Shown: in pieces, positions 5,984-12,635 of the stretch
Position numbering within the stretch: the first letter of the stretch is position 1
How the letters are laid out: each line of letters begins with the position of its first letter
Assembly: GCA_035705985.1 (NCBI GenBank)
Contig: DASSVP010000245.1
Span: 1 to 19,248 of the forward strand
DNA from: JACVRW01 sp035705985
Lineage (GTDB): Bacteria; Actinomycetota; Thermoleophilia; Solirubrobacterales; Thermoleophilaceae
DNA: 19,248 nucleotides
Direction of reading: 5' to 3'
Program-made: the position numbers and the translations under genes
The notes under the pieces: model-generated
The model's input: only the letters and a program-made list of their open reading frames with translations
Told to the model about the DNA's origin: nothing
Database searches by the model: none

Positions 5984-7644
5984 CGGGCGGCATCCTGACA
6001 GGGGCTCGCGCCGCAGTGGCGGCGCTCGAGGAAGCGGGCGTCTCCGTGGCCTTCGGCCTGCCCGGCGTGCACAACCTCCCGCTCTGGCGCGAGCTGAACG
6101 GCTCGCCGATCCGGCTCGTGGGCGTGCGCCACGAGCAGACCGCCGCCTACGCGGCCGACGGCTACGCCCGGGCGAGCGGGCGCCTCGGAGTGGCCCTCAC
6201 CACGACCGGGCCGGGCGCGGCCAACACGCTCGCGGCGGTCGGCGAGGCCTGGGCCTCGCGCCAGCCGATCCTGGTGATCGCCACCGACATCCCATCCACC
6301 GTCCGCCGCCCCGGCGTCTGGCGCGGCGTGCTCCACGAGGCCACCGACCAGGCGGCGATGTTCATCCCGGTCGTGAAGGAGGCGATCCGCGTGCACTCCG
6401 CCGACGAGATCGGCCCGGCGGTGGCCCGAGCCGCCCGCACGGCGCTCGAGCCGCCGGCGCGGCCCGTCTACGTGGAGATCCCGACCGACCTGCTGAGCCT
6501 CGGAAAGGGGTCTGACCCCTTTCCGAGGGAGGTCGAGGGTTTGGACCCACCCGAGTGGCGGCCCCCGCGGGCGCCCGCCGGAGACCAGCTCGATCGCGCG
6601 CTCGGGCTGATGGAGCGGGCGCGCCGGCCGCTGGTCTGGGCCGGCGGCGGGGCGCTCCAGTCGGGCGCGGGTGAGGCCGTGGCGCGGCTCGCCGAGCGGC
6701 TCGTGGCGCCGGTGATCCTCACCTTCTCCGCCCGCGGCCTCCTCCCGCCCGGCCATCCGTGCCTAGTCGAGGCCTCGCCGCACGTGCCGGAGGTCGGCGC
6801 GCTCTGGGACGACGCGGACGTCGTCGTGGGCCTCGGCACGGACTTCGACGGCATGATGACCCAGGGCTGGAGGCAGCCGCAGCCGCCGCACCTCGTGGCG
6901 GTGAACGTGGACCCCGGGGACGCGTCGAAGAACTACCGGCCCGACGCGGTGGTGGAGGCCGACGTCGCGGTCGCGGCCAACGCGCTGGCGAGCCGGCTGG
7001 GCGAGCGCGGCGGGCTCGATTCGCTGGAGCGGCGCGTTCGCGACCTCAACCGGTCCGTGCGCCAGCGGATCGCGGCCGAGGAGCCCGAGGCGAGCGGCTT
7101 CCTCGCCACGCTCGAAGCCGCGCTTCCCGACGACGCCATCGTCGTTTGCGACATGTGCATCCCCGGCTACTGGCTCGGCGGCTTCCACCGCACCCCCGCG
7201 CCGCGGAAGCTCTCGTACCCGCTCGGGTGGGGCACGCTCGGGTGCGCGTTCCCGCAGGGCCTGGGGGCGGCGCTGGCCGACTCCGGCCCGGCCGTGAGCA
7301 TCTCGGGTGACGGCGGCTTCCTGTACGCGTGCGGAGAGCTGGCGGCGGCGAAGCAGGAGGGCATCCCGCTGACCGCCGTGATCGTCGACGACGGCGGCTA
7401 CGGGATGATCCGCTACGACCAGGACCTCCACGGCGACCCGCGCGAGGGCGTGGATCTGGTGAGCCCGGACTTCGTGGCGCTCGCCGCATCGTTTGGGATC
7501 CGCGCCGACGGCGTCGACGGCCTCGGCGAGCACTTTGGCGTGGCCTTGAAGGGCCACGTGGCGCTCAGGGAGCCGACGCTGCTGGTTGCGCGAGCCGCGC
7601 TCGGCCCGCCGCCGAACGTCTCCCCGCGCTGGTACCGGAAATGA
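5971..7644 (+). CDS. ThDP-dependent enzyme of the acetolactate synthase/decarboxylase superfamily
   Basis: A 557-residue three-domain protein. The PYR domain (about 5-170) has the catalytic Glu E55 in VRHEQTAAYAADGYARASG and TTTGPGAANTL. A central domain covers about 195-330. The PP domain has the ThDP/Mg motif GDG (446-448). Its second half reads VDDGGYG with D473-D474, where acetolactate synthases have NN. The substrate is not evident: oxo-acid decarboxylase, acetyltransferase and oxalyl-CoA decarboxylase types are possible. A palindrome encodes about residues 176-186 in the linker between the first two domains. ATG 5971 preserves the first helix; GTG 6016 would lose it. The gene overlaps the divergent CoA-transferase start by 13 bp and the exporter gene by ATGA. 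Confidence 0.87.
   Translation: MSSPSGGILTGARAAVAALEEAGVSVAFGLPGVHNLPLWRELNGSPIRLVGVRHEQTAAYAADGYARASGRLGVALTTTGPGAANTLAAVGEAWASRQPILVIATDIPSTVRRPGVWRGVLHEATDQAAMFIPVVKEAIRVHSADEIGPAVARAARTALEPPARPVYVEIPTDLLSLGKGSDPFPREVEGLDPPEWRPPRAPAGDQLDRALGLMERARRPLVWAGGGALQSGAGEAVARLAERLVAPVILTFSARGLLPPGHPCLVEASPHVPEVGALWDDADVVVGLGTDFDGMMTQGWRQPQPPHLVAVNVDPGDASKNYRPDAVVEADVAVAANALASRLGERGGLDSLERRVRDLNRSVRQRIAAEEPEASGFLATLEAALPDDAIVVCDMCIPGYWLGGFHRTPAPRKLSYPLGWGTLGCAFPQGLGAALADSGPAVSISGDGGFLYACGELAAAKQEGIPLTAVIVDDGGYGMIRYDQDLHGDPREGVDLVSPDFVALAASFGIRADGVDGLGEHFGVALKGHVALREPTLLVARAALGPPPNVSPRWYRK
6498..6528. repeat. Perfect 15-bp-arm palindrome (REP-like) inside a coding gene
   Basis: Arms cctcggaaaggggtc (6498-6512) and gacccctttccgagg (6514-6528) are exact reverse complements around a single T. 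In the ThDP enzyme frame the element encodes roughly LGKGSDPFPRE, in the linker after the PYR domain. Its compactness and GGGGTC-GACCCC core resemble dispersed REP-type elements. No second copy is in the window. Confidence 0.7.
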
Positions 7645-8777
7645 GCGGGCGGCGGCGGAGCGCGCGCGAGCGCATTCCGCCGCGCGCCGAGCTGATCGAG
7701 CAGGCCGCCGAGGCCTCGCGCGCCGGTATCCGCACGCGCCGCGACCGCATCATCACCACCGCCCGGCCGATCCTCCAGACGTCGGCCTCCGCGGCGCTGG
7801 CCTGGCTCATCGCCACCGAGCTCGTCGGCCACGAGCAGCCGTTCTTCGCGCCGATCTCCGCGGTGGTAACGCTCGGGCTCACCGTCGGCGAGCGGCGGCG
7901 GCGGGCTGTCGAGCTCGCGATCGGCGTCTCGGTCGGCATCGGGATCGCGGACGCGCTCGTCGCCGGCATCGGCACGGGCACCTGGCAGGTGGGCGTGGTG
8001 ACCGGGCTCGCGATGCTCGCGGCGACCGTGGTGGGAGGCGGCCCGCTGCTCGCCACGCAGGCGGGCGCCTCCGCCGTGCTGGTGGCCACCCTCCAGCCCC
8101 CCGAGGGCTTCGACTTCGACCGCGCGCTCGACGCGCTCGTGGGGGGCATCACGGCGCTCGGCGTCAGCGCCGTGCTCCTGCCGGTGGATCCCGTGCGGCT
8201 CGTGCGCGACGGGCTCGGCCCGGTGCTGGACAGGCTCGCCGCCGTGCTCGAGTCGATCGCCGGCGCGCTCGAGGCGCGCGACGAGCAGCAGGCCGAGCGG
8301 TCGCTGGCGGCCGTCTCGCGGCTGGACCCGCTGTACGACTACCTCAGCGCAGCGCTCGCGGCCGCGGGTGACACCGCACGCATCTCGCTGGGGCGGCGCG
8401 GCGCGCTCAACCGCCTCGAGCGCTACGTGGCCGCCGTCGGCGAGGTGGGCCTCGCCATCGAGAACGTCCGCACGCTCGCGCGCGGCTCGGTGCGTGCCGT
8501 TGCGCTCGACGACACCACGCCACCCGAGGTGGCCGCCTCGATCCACGAGCTGGCCACCGCGGCGCGCGAGCTGCCGGCGGTGCTCGAGGGCGGCGACGCG
8601 GCGCCCTCGAGGGAGGCGGCGCTCCGAGCCGTGCGGCTAGCCAACCGCGTCCTCACGGAGACCTCGAACATGTCCGCCGTGCACATCGTCGGCCAGGTGC
8701 GCCTCGCCGCCGTCGACCTGCTGAGGGCAGGCGGGGTTCCGCGCAACGAAGCCCAGCAGGCCGTCCGCAGCGCCTAG
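7641..8777 (+). CDS. FUSC-type (aromatic acid exporter family) membrane protein
   Basis: A 378-residue protein from ATG 7641, which overlaps the previous stop as ATGA; upstream in-frame sequence is antisense-like extension. An Arg-rich N-terminus (1-40) precedes about six hydrophobic segments between residues 45 and 180 (for example SASAALAWLIA, ISAVVTLGLTV, AIGVSVGIGIADALVAGI, LVGGITALGVSAVLL). A long Ala/Leu/Glu-rich helical soluble C-terminal half follows. This is the half-size FUSC/ArAE layout: a membrane bundle plus cytoplasmic helices, associated with efflux of aromatic or other organic acids. Coupling to the ThDP enzyme suggests export or tolerance of that pathway's acids (inference). 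Its stop shares a CTAG with the opposing aldehyde dehydrogenase. Confidence 0.85.
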   Translation: MSGRRRSARERIPPRAELIEQAAEASRAGIRTRRDRIITTARPILQTSASAALAWLIATELVGHEQPFFAPISAVVTLGLTVGERRRRAVELAIGVSVGIGIADALVAGIGTGTWQVGVVTGLAMLAATVVGGGPLLATQAGASAVLVATLQPPEGFDFDRALDALVGGITALGVSAVLLPVDPVRLVRDGLGPVLDRLAAVLESIAGALEARDEQQAERSLAAVSRLDPLYDYLSAALAAAGDTARISLGRRGALNRLERYVAAVGEVGLAIENVRTLARGSVRAVALDDTTPPEVAASIHELATAARELPAVLEGGDAAPSREAALRAVRLANRVLTETSNMSAVHIVGQVRLAAVDLLRAGGVPRNEAQQAVRSA

Positions 8778-10375
8778 TCCCAGGCCAGCCTGTAGCCGGT
8801 GTCGCCGAGGATCTCGGCGACCTCCATCTGCGCCTTCTGGAGCTTGCCGGCGTAGTCCCAGTTCATCGACTGCCAGCGGGTGAACTGCTCCAGGACCCAG
8901 ATCCCGGACTGGCGCGAGCCGTTGCCGGACTTGCCGTTTCCCCCGAACGGGAGGTGTGCCTCGGCCCCGCTCGTGGAGTTGTTCACGGACACCATCCCGG
9001 CCGTGACGCGCTCGCGGAAGCGGAACGCCGACTTCGGGTCGTTCGTGTAGACGGCCGAGGACAGCCCGTATCCGTGGCCGTTTGCCAGCTCCATGGCCTC
9101 GTCGAAGTCCGAGAACGTGGCCACGCCGATGATCGGGCCGAAGGTCTCGGTGGAGTAGATCTCGTCGTCGCGCGTGACGCCGTCGACGATCGTCGGGTGG
9201 CAGTAGATGCCGGCGTCCGGGTCGCCCACGAAGCCCGGGCGCGGGTTGTCGCCCGTGATCCGGCCGGTGCCGGCCGAGCCCGAGACCGTGTGGTGGTCGC
9301 AGACCAGCGCGAGCCAGTCCTCGAAGCGCTCCGCGAAGCGCTCGTGGATCATCGGGCCGTAGAGGACCTCCTGGGTCGGGTCCCCGACCGGCGCCTCCTC
9401 GACGGCGGCGGTCAGCCGCCGCACGAACTCATCGTGGATGGACTCGTGCACGATCGCCGTCCCAAGCGACGTGCAGCGCTGCCCCGCGGTGCCGAACCCG
9501 CTGAAGAGCGCCCCCTCGACCGCGAGGTCGAGGTCCGCGTCCGGCATCACGACGAGCGGGTTCTTGCCGCCGAGCTCGAGGCACGCCGACTGGCCGTGGC
9601 GGCCGGTCAGCTCGCCGATGCGCGAGCCGACCGCGGAGGAGCCCGTGAAGCCGACCTTGTCGACGAGCCCCTCGTCGAGGGCCTGGGTGAGCCCGTCGAA
9701 CGCGGTGGGCCCGTCGGACTGGACCAGGTTGAAGACCCCGTCGGGAAGGCCGCCGGCCATGAACAGCCTGGCCAGCGCGTCGCCCAGCGCAGGTGTGTAC
9801 TCGGCCGGCTTCCAGACGACCGCGTTGCCGCACAGGAGCGCCGGCACGAGGTACCAGGACGGCACGGCGACGGGGAAGTTCCCCGCCGTGATGATCGCGG
9901 CCACGCCCACCGGCGTCCGGAACGTGAAGAGCTGCTTGTCGGGCATCTCGCTCGGGATCGTCTGGCCGTACAGCCGCCGCCCCTCCGAGAGGAAGAAGTC
10001 GCAGGTGTCGACGATTTCCTGGACCTCGCCGAGCGCCTCGGGATAGGGCTTCCCGATCTCCCGGGTCACCAGCCGCGACAGCGCCTCCTTGTTGTCCTCC
10101 ACGATGCGCCCGATCTGCTTGATCACGTTGCCGCGCACGGGGGCGGGCACGGACGCCCACTCGCGCTGGGCCGCGCGCGCGGCGCGGCACGCTTCGACGA
10201 AGGTGCCGGCGTCGCCGAGCACCGCCTCACAGACGAGGTCGTCGAGGTTCGCCGGGTTGCGCGACTCGATGCGCTCCCCCTCGGGATTGCGAGCGCTCGC
10301 ACGCACCGCGTGCCCGCCATCCAGACCCTCGCCGCCGATGATCGAACCGACCGTCCGCGTCTCCGTGATGCTCAT
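8774..10375 (-). CDS. NAD(P)-dependent aldehyde dehydrogenase, ALDH7-like
   Basis: A 533-residue aldehyde dehydrogenase that oxidises an aldehyde or semialdehyde to the acid. Catalytic residues are Cys301 in GTAGQRCTS and Glu267 in CLELGGKNP. The dinucleotide-binding region includes NAVVWKPAEYTP and VGFTGSSAVGSRIG. HESIHDE, VLYGP and NNSTSGAE recall the antiquitin (ALDH7) group. However, the C-terminus FGGNGKSGNGSRQSG then FTRWQSMNWDYAGKLQ differs from the true antiquitin FGGEKHTGGGRESG. About 30 extra N-terminal residues precede the catalytic fold. It diverges from an FAD oxidoreductase with a 20 bp gap holding TACGCT (10382-10387, minus). The substrate is unknown; an amino-acid-derived semialdehyde is plausible. 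Confidence 0.92.
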   Translation of the reverse strand: MSITETRTVGSIIGGEGLDGGHAVRASARNPEGERIESRNPANLDDLVCEAVLGDAGTFVEACRAARAAQREWASVPAPVRGNVIKQIGRIVEDNKEALSRLVTREIGKPYPEALGEVQEIVDTCDFFLSEGRRLYGQTIPSEMPDKQLFTFRTPVGVAAIITAGNFPVAVPSWYLVPALLCGNAVVWKPAEYTPALGDALARLFMAGGLPDGVFNLVQSDGPTAFDGLTQALDEGLVDKVGFTGSSAVGSRIGELTGRHGQSACLELGGKNPLVVMPDADLDLAVEGALFSGFGTAGQRCTSLGTAIVHESIHDEFVRRLTAAVEEAPVGDPTQEVLYGPMIHERFAERFEDWLALVCDHHTVSGSAGTGRITGDNPRPGFVGDPDAGIYCHPTIVDGVTRDDEIYSTETFGPIIGVATFSDFDEAMELANGHGYGLSSAVYTNDPKSAFRFRERVTAGMVSVNNSTSGAEAHLPFGGNGKSGNGSRQSGIWVLEQFTRWQSMNWDYAGKLQKAQMEVAEILGDTGYRLAWD

Positions 10376-10380
10376 GCCCG

Positions 10381-10387
10381 TAGCGTA
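10381..10387. promoter_or_regulatory. Overlapping TANNNT boxes in a 20-bp divergent gap
   Basis: TAGCGT (10381-10386, plus) ends 9 nt before the FAD oxidoreductase ATG. TACGCT (10382-10387, minus) ends 6 nt before the aldehyde dehydrogenase ATG. The two -10-like boxes nearly coincide on opposite strands, so polymerase could bind only one direction at a time. No -35 elements are recognisable. Confidence 0.3.
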
Positions 10388-10395
10388 TCCAGGGT

Positions 10396-11490
10396 ATGGA
10401 GCGGGCTTCGGTGGTCATCGTCGGCGGCGGCGCGATCGGCACCAGCATCGCCTTCCATCTCGGCGAGGCCGGTGTCGAGGACGTGCTGCTGCTCGAGCGG
10501 GCGGAGCTCGGCTCCGGCTCCACGGGCAAGGGCGCGGGCGGCGTCCGGGCGATGTTCTCGGACGAGCTCAACGTTCGCATCGGCATCCGCTCGCTCGAGG
10601 CGTGGGCCGCGTTCGGCGAGCGCCCGGGCTGGGAGGTCGACTTCGCGAAGGTGGGCTACCTGTTCCTGCTCTCGAAAGAGGCGGACGTCGCCCACTTCGA
10701 GCGCAGCGTCGCGATGCAGAACGAGGCCGGCCTGCCGAGCCGGATGGTGAGCGTGGACGAGGCGGCCGGGCTGTCGCGGCTCGCAGGCCTGGACGGCGTG
10801 CTCGCCGGCGCGTTCTGCCCGCTCGCCGGACACCTGACGCCGGACGGCGCCGTTCAGGGCTACGCCTCGGGCGCCCGCGCGCACGGCGTGCGCATCAGGA
10901 CGAACACGGAGATCACGGAGATTCACGATGGAGCCATCGGAACGCCCTCGGGCGAGATCGAGGCGGATTGCCTGATCTGCGCCGCGGGCCCGTGGTCGGC
11001 CGACATCGGGCGGATGGCGGGAGTCGAGCTCCCCGTGACACCCGAGCGAAGGCGCATCGCCTTCACCGGACCGATGGACCTCGAAGGGACGGTCCCGATG
11101 ACGATCGACTTCTCGACCGGCTTCTACTTCCACCGCGAGGGGCCCGGCCTCCTGTTCGGCACGAACGACCTCCGCCCGACACAGGACGAGTGGCTCGAGG
11201 CGGCCGAGCCGGTCCTGCGGCGGCGCGCCCCGGTGCTGCTCGACGCGCCCATCGCCGGCGGCTGGTGGGGCGACTACGAGATGACGCCCGACCACAACGC
11301 CCTGATCGGCGAGGCTGACGCGGGGCCCGGCCGGTTCCTGTACGCCACCGGGTTCTCCGGCCACGGCTTCCAGCAGGCGCCGGCGGTCGGAGAGATCGTG
11401 CGCGACCTGTACCTCCGGCGCGAGCCGTTCGTCGACGTCGCCGCGCTCGGCCTGGGACGACCCGAGCGGCCCGAGCGGAACGTCGTCTAG
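10396..11490 (+). CDS. FAD-dependent oxidoreductase, DAO/sarcosine oxidase-beta-like
   Basis: A 364-residue flavoprotein of the D-amino acid oxidase (DAO) superfamily. The FAD dinucleotide motif GGGAIG (G10, G12, G15) is followed by acidic E34 at the end of beta-2 (LLLER) and STGKGAGGVRAMF, typical of sarcosine/dimethylglycine/proline-type oxidases. The C-terminal signature GFSGHGFQQAPAVGEIV is the conserved FAD-contacting segment of this family. The likely reaction is oxidation of a C-N bond in an amine or amino acid to an imine, which hydrolyses to an aldehyde or ketone. The divergent aldehyde dehydrogenase could take the product (inference). The stop codon shares CTAG with the opposing lipoprotein gene. 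Confidence 0.88.
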   Translation: MERASVVIVGGGAIGTSIAFHLGEAGVEDVLLLERAELGSGSTGKGAGGVRAMFSDELNVRIGIRSLEAWAAFGERPGWEVDFAKVGYLFLLSKEADVAHFERSVAMQNEAGLPSRMVSVDEAAGLSRLAGLDGVLAGAFCPLAGHLTPDGAVQGYASGARAHGVRIRTNTEITEIHDGAIGTPSGEIEADCLICAAGPWSADIGRMAGVELPVTPERRRIAFTGPMDLEGTVPMTIDFSTGFYFHREGPGLLFGTNDLRPTQDEWLEAAEPVLRRRAPVLLDAPIAGGWWGDYEMTPDHNALIGEADAGPGRFLYATGFSGHGFQQAPAVGEIVRDLYLRREPFVDVAALGLGRPERPERNVV

Positions 11491-12248
11491 CGCGGGTAGG
11501 GCTCGCCGAGCGGCGCGATGCCCGCCGCGCGCGCCACACCCGGGTCGACCCTCTCCATCCGGAGGAGCTCCTCGCGCCCGCCGCCGCCGGACACCCCGAG
11601 GGCGAGCGTCATCCCGACCCCCGGCGCGTAGAGCTTGTACTCGAGCACCTTCGGCTCGAGCGCGTTCGTGTCCTTCGTGAGCACGGCGTCCTCGAAGTGG
11701 CCGGCCGGCACCTGGACCTGCTCGTCCACGGCCAGGATCTCGCCACTGTCCTCCGCCTCGCCCGCGTAGTACTCCTGGCGGTAGCGCATGTCGTCGCGCG
11801 GGGTGGCCGGCATCAGCGTCCCGGGCCGTGCGCCGTCCACGCCGGCCTCCCACGAGCCCGCCCGCGTCGCGAGCCGGCCGTCCTCGTACTCGGCGGTCCG
11901 CTCGCCCATGTACCAGACGTTTCCCTCGTCGTCCTGGGCGTACCAGTCGAACGTGTCCTCCACGAGCTCGCGGCCGTCGAGCACGGTGTCGCGCACGACC
12001 CGCGCCGTCACCCCGTTCGCGAGCTTCTTCGTCTCGGTGGTCGCCGTCACCACGACCCTGAGCTCCCTGCCCTCCTCGTCCACCTCGCGGTAGATCCAGC
12101 GGGTGCCTGGCTCGAGCGGCCAGTAGCGGTTGTCGACGTCGGCCGAGAAGCTGGCCGGGTCACGCTTCGAGCGGTCGCCCTCGTCGTCGCCGCAGGCGCA
12201 GAGCGCCGCGGCGGCGGCGAGCGCCGCCGTCATGGCGAGCGGTCTCAC
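11487..12248 (-). CDS. Secreted lipoprotein of unknown function
   Basis: A 253-residue lipoprotein. The signal peptide MRPLAMTAALAAAAALCAC ends in a lipobox (LCAC), followed by an acidic linker GDDEGDRSKRD. The mature part begins DNRYWPLEPGTRWIYRE, a pattern I associate with beta-rich extracytoplasmic proteins carrying NYFPLxPGtxWvY-type openings. Later segments (DTVLDGRELVEDTFDWYAQDDEGNVWYMGE, YKLYAPGVGMTL) are beta-strand-rich. GTG 12248 is preferred because it adds the charged n-region; ATG 12233 is the alternative. It follows the PepSY-like gene by 8 nt with AGGACG as a possible weak ribosome site, so the two are probably cotranscribed. Function unknown. Confidence 0.85.
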   Translation of the reverse strand: MRPLAMTAALAAAAALCACGDDEGDRSKRDPASFSADVDNRYWPLEPGTRWIYREVDEEGRELRVVVTATTETKKLANGVTARVVRDTVLDGRELVEDTFDWYAQDDEGNVWYMGERTAEYEDGRLATRAGSWEAGVDGARPGTLMPATPRDDMRYRQEYYAGEAEDSGEILAVDEQVQVPAGHFEDAVLTKDTNALEPKVLEYKLYAPGVGMTLALGVSGGGGREELLRMERVDPGVARAAGIAPLGEPYPR

Positions 12249-12256
12249 CGGGCGTC

Positions 12257-12607
12257 CTAGTCGTCGTCGCCGCGCTCGGACTCGTTCACGTCGTCGCCGC
12301 GCTTGGACTCGTTGTCCGCCTCACCGCCGACCACGTTGAACCCGCGGTCGAGCTGCACGTCGACCTGGCTGCCGTCGTCGCGCGTGACCTCGACCTCGTA
12401 ATAGCTCTCCTCGTCGCCGGTCTCGGTCTCCGTCACTCGACCGCCGCCGGTATGCTCCAGCGCCGCCGCGCTCGCCCTGTCGAGCGCGTCGCCGTGGATC
12501 GGGGCCTCGGCGTCGTCGCCTCCGCCGGCCACCGCCACGCCAACACCGCCTGCCGCGACCGCCAGGGCGGCGACGGCGGCAATCAGGATCTTGCCTCGCT
12601 TGGTCAT
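12257..12607 (-). CDS. PepSY-domain-like exported or membrane-anchored small protein
   Basis: A 116-residue protein with an N-terminal hydrophobic helix (about 7-28, KILIAAVAALAVAAGGVGVAVAGG led by MTKRGK) serving as signal or anchor. A PepSY-like unit follows: LDRASAAALEHTGGGRVTETETGDEESYYEVEVTRDDGSQVDVQLDRGFNVVGG. PepSY domains often inhibit proteases or sense the envelope. The C-terminus is an acidic tail made of a tandem 9-residue duplication. Unusually for this window, a clear Shine-Dalgarno (AAAGGCGG, 12609-12616) lies just before ATG 12607. It is 28 bp after the pckG stop and probably cotranscribed with the lipoprotein gene. Confidence 0.82.
   Translation of the reverse strand: MTKRGKILIAAVAALAVAAGGVGVAVAGGGDDAEAPIHGDALDRASAAALEHTGGGRVTETETGDEESYYEVEVTRDDGSQVDVQLDRGFNVVGGEADNESKRGDDVNESERGDDD
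12263..12316. repeat. 27-bp tandem duplication coding a 9-residue acidic repeat
   Basis: Two adjacent 27 nt units (12263-12289 and 12290-12316) differ mainly at one internal base and at their last three bases. On the minus strand they encode NESKRGDDV and NESERGDDD at the end of the PepSY-like protein. Confidence 0.75.
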
Positions 12608-12635
12608 ACCGCCTTTCTACCCGGGCGGAATGAGA

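Noticed and set aside
5971..7644. Oxalyl-CoA decarboxylase paired with formyl-CoA transferase
   Set aside because: The CoA-transferase/ThDP pairing suggests it, but the CoA-transferase looks SUGCT-like and I cannot identify CoA-binding signatures specific to oxalyl-CoA decarboxylase.
8954..10750. 598-residue plus-strand open frame
   Set aside because: Antisense to the aldehyde dehydrogenase, whose motifs are unambiguous.
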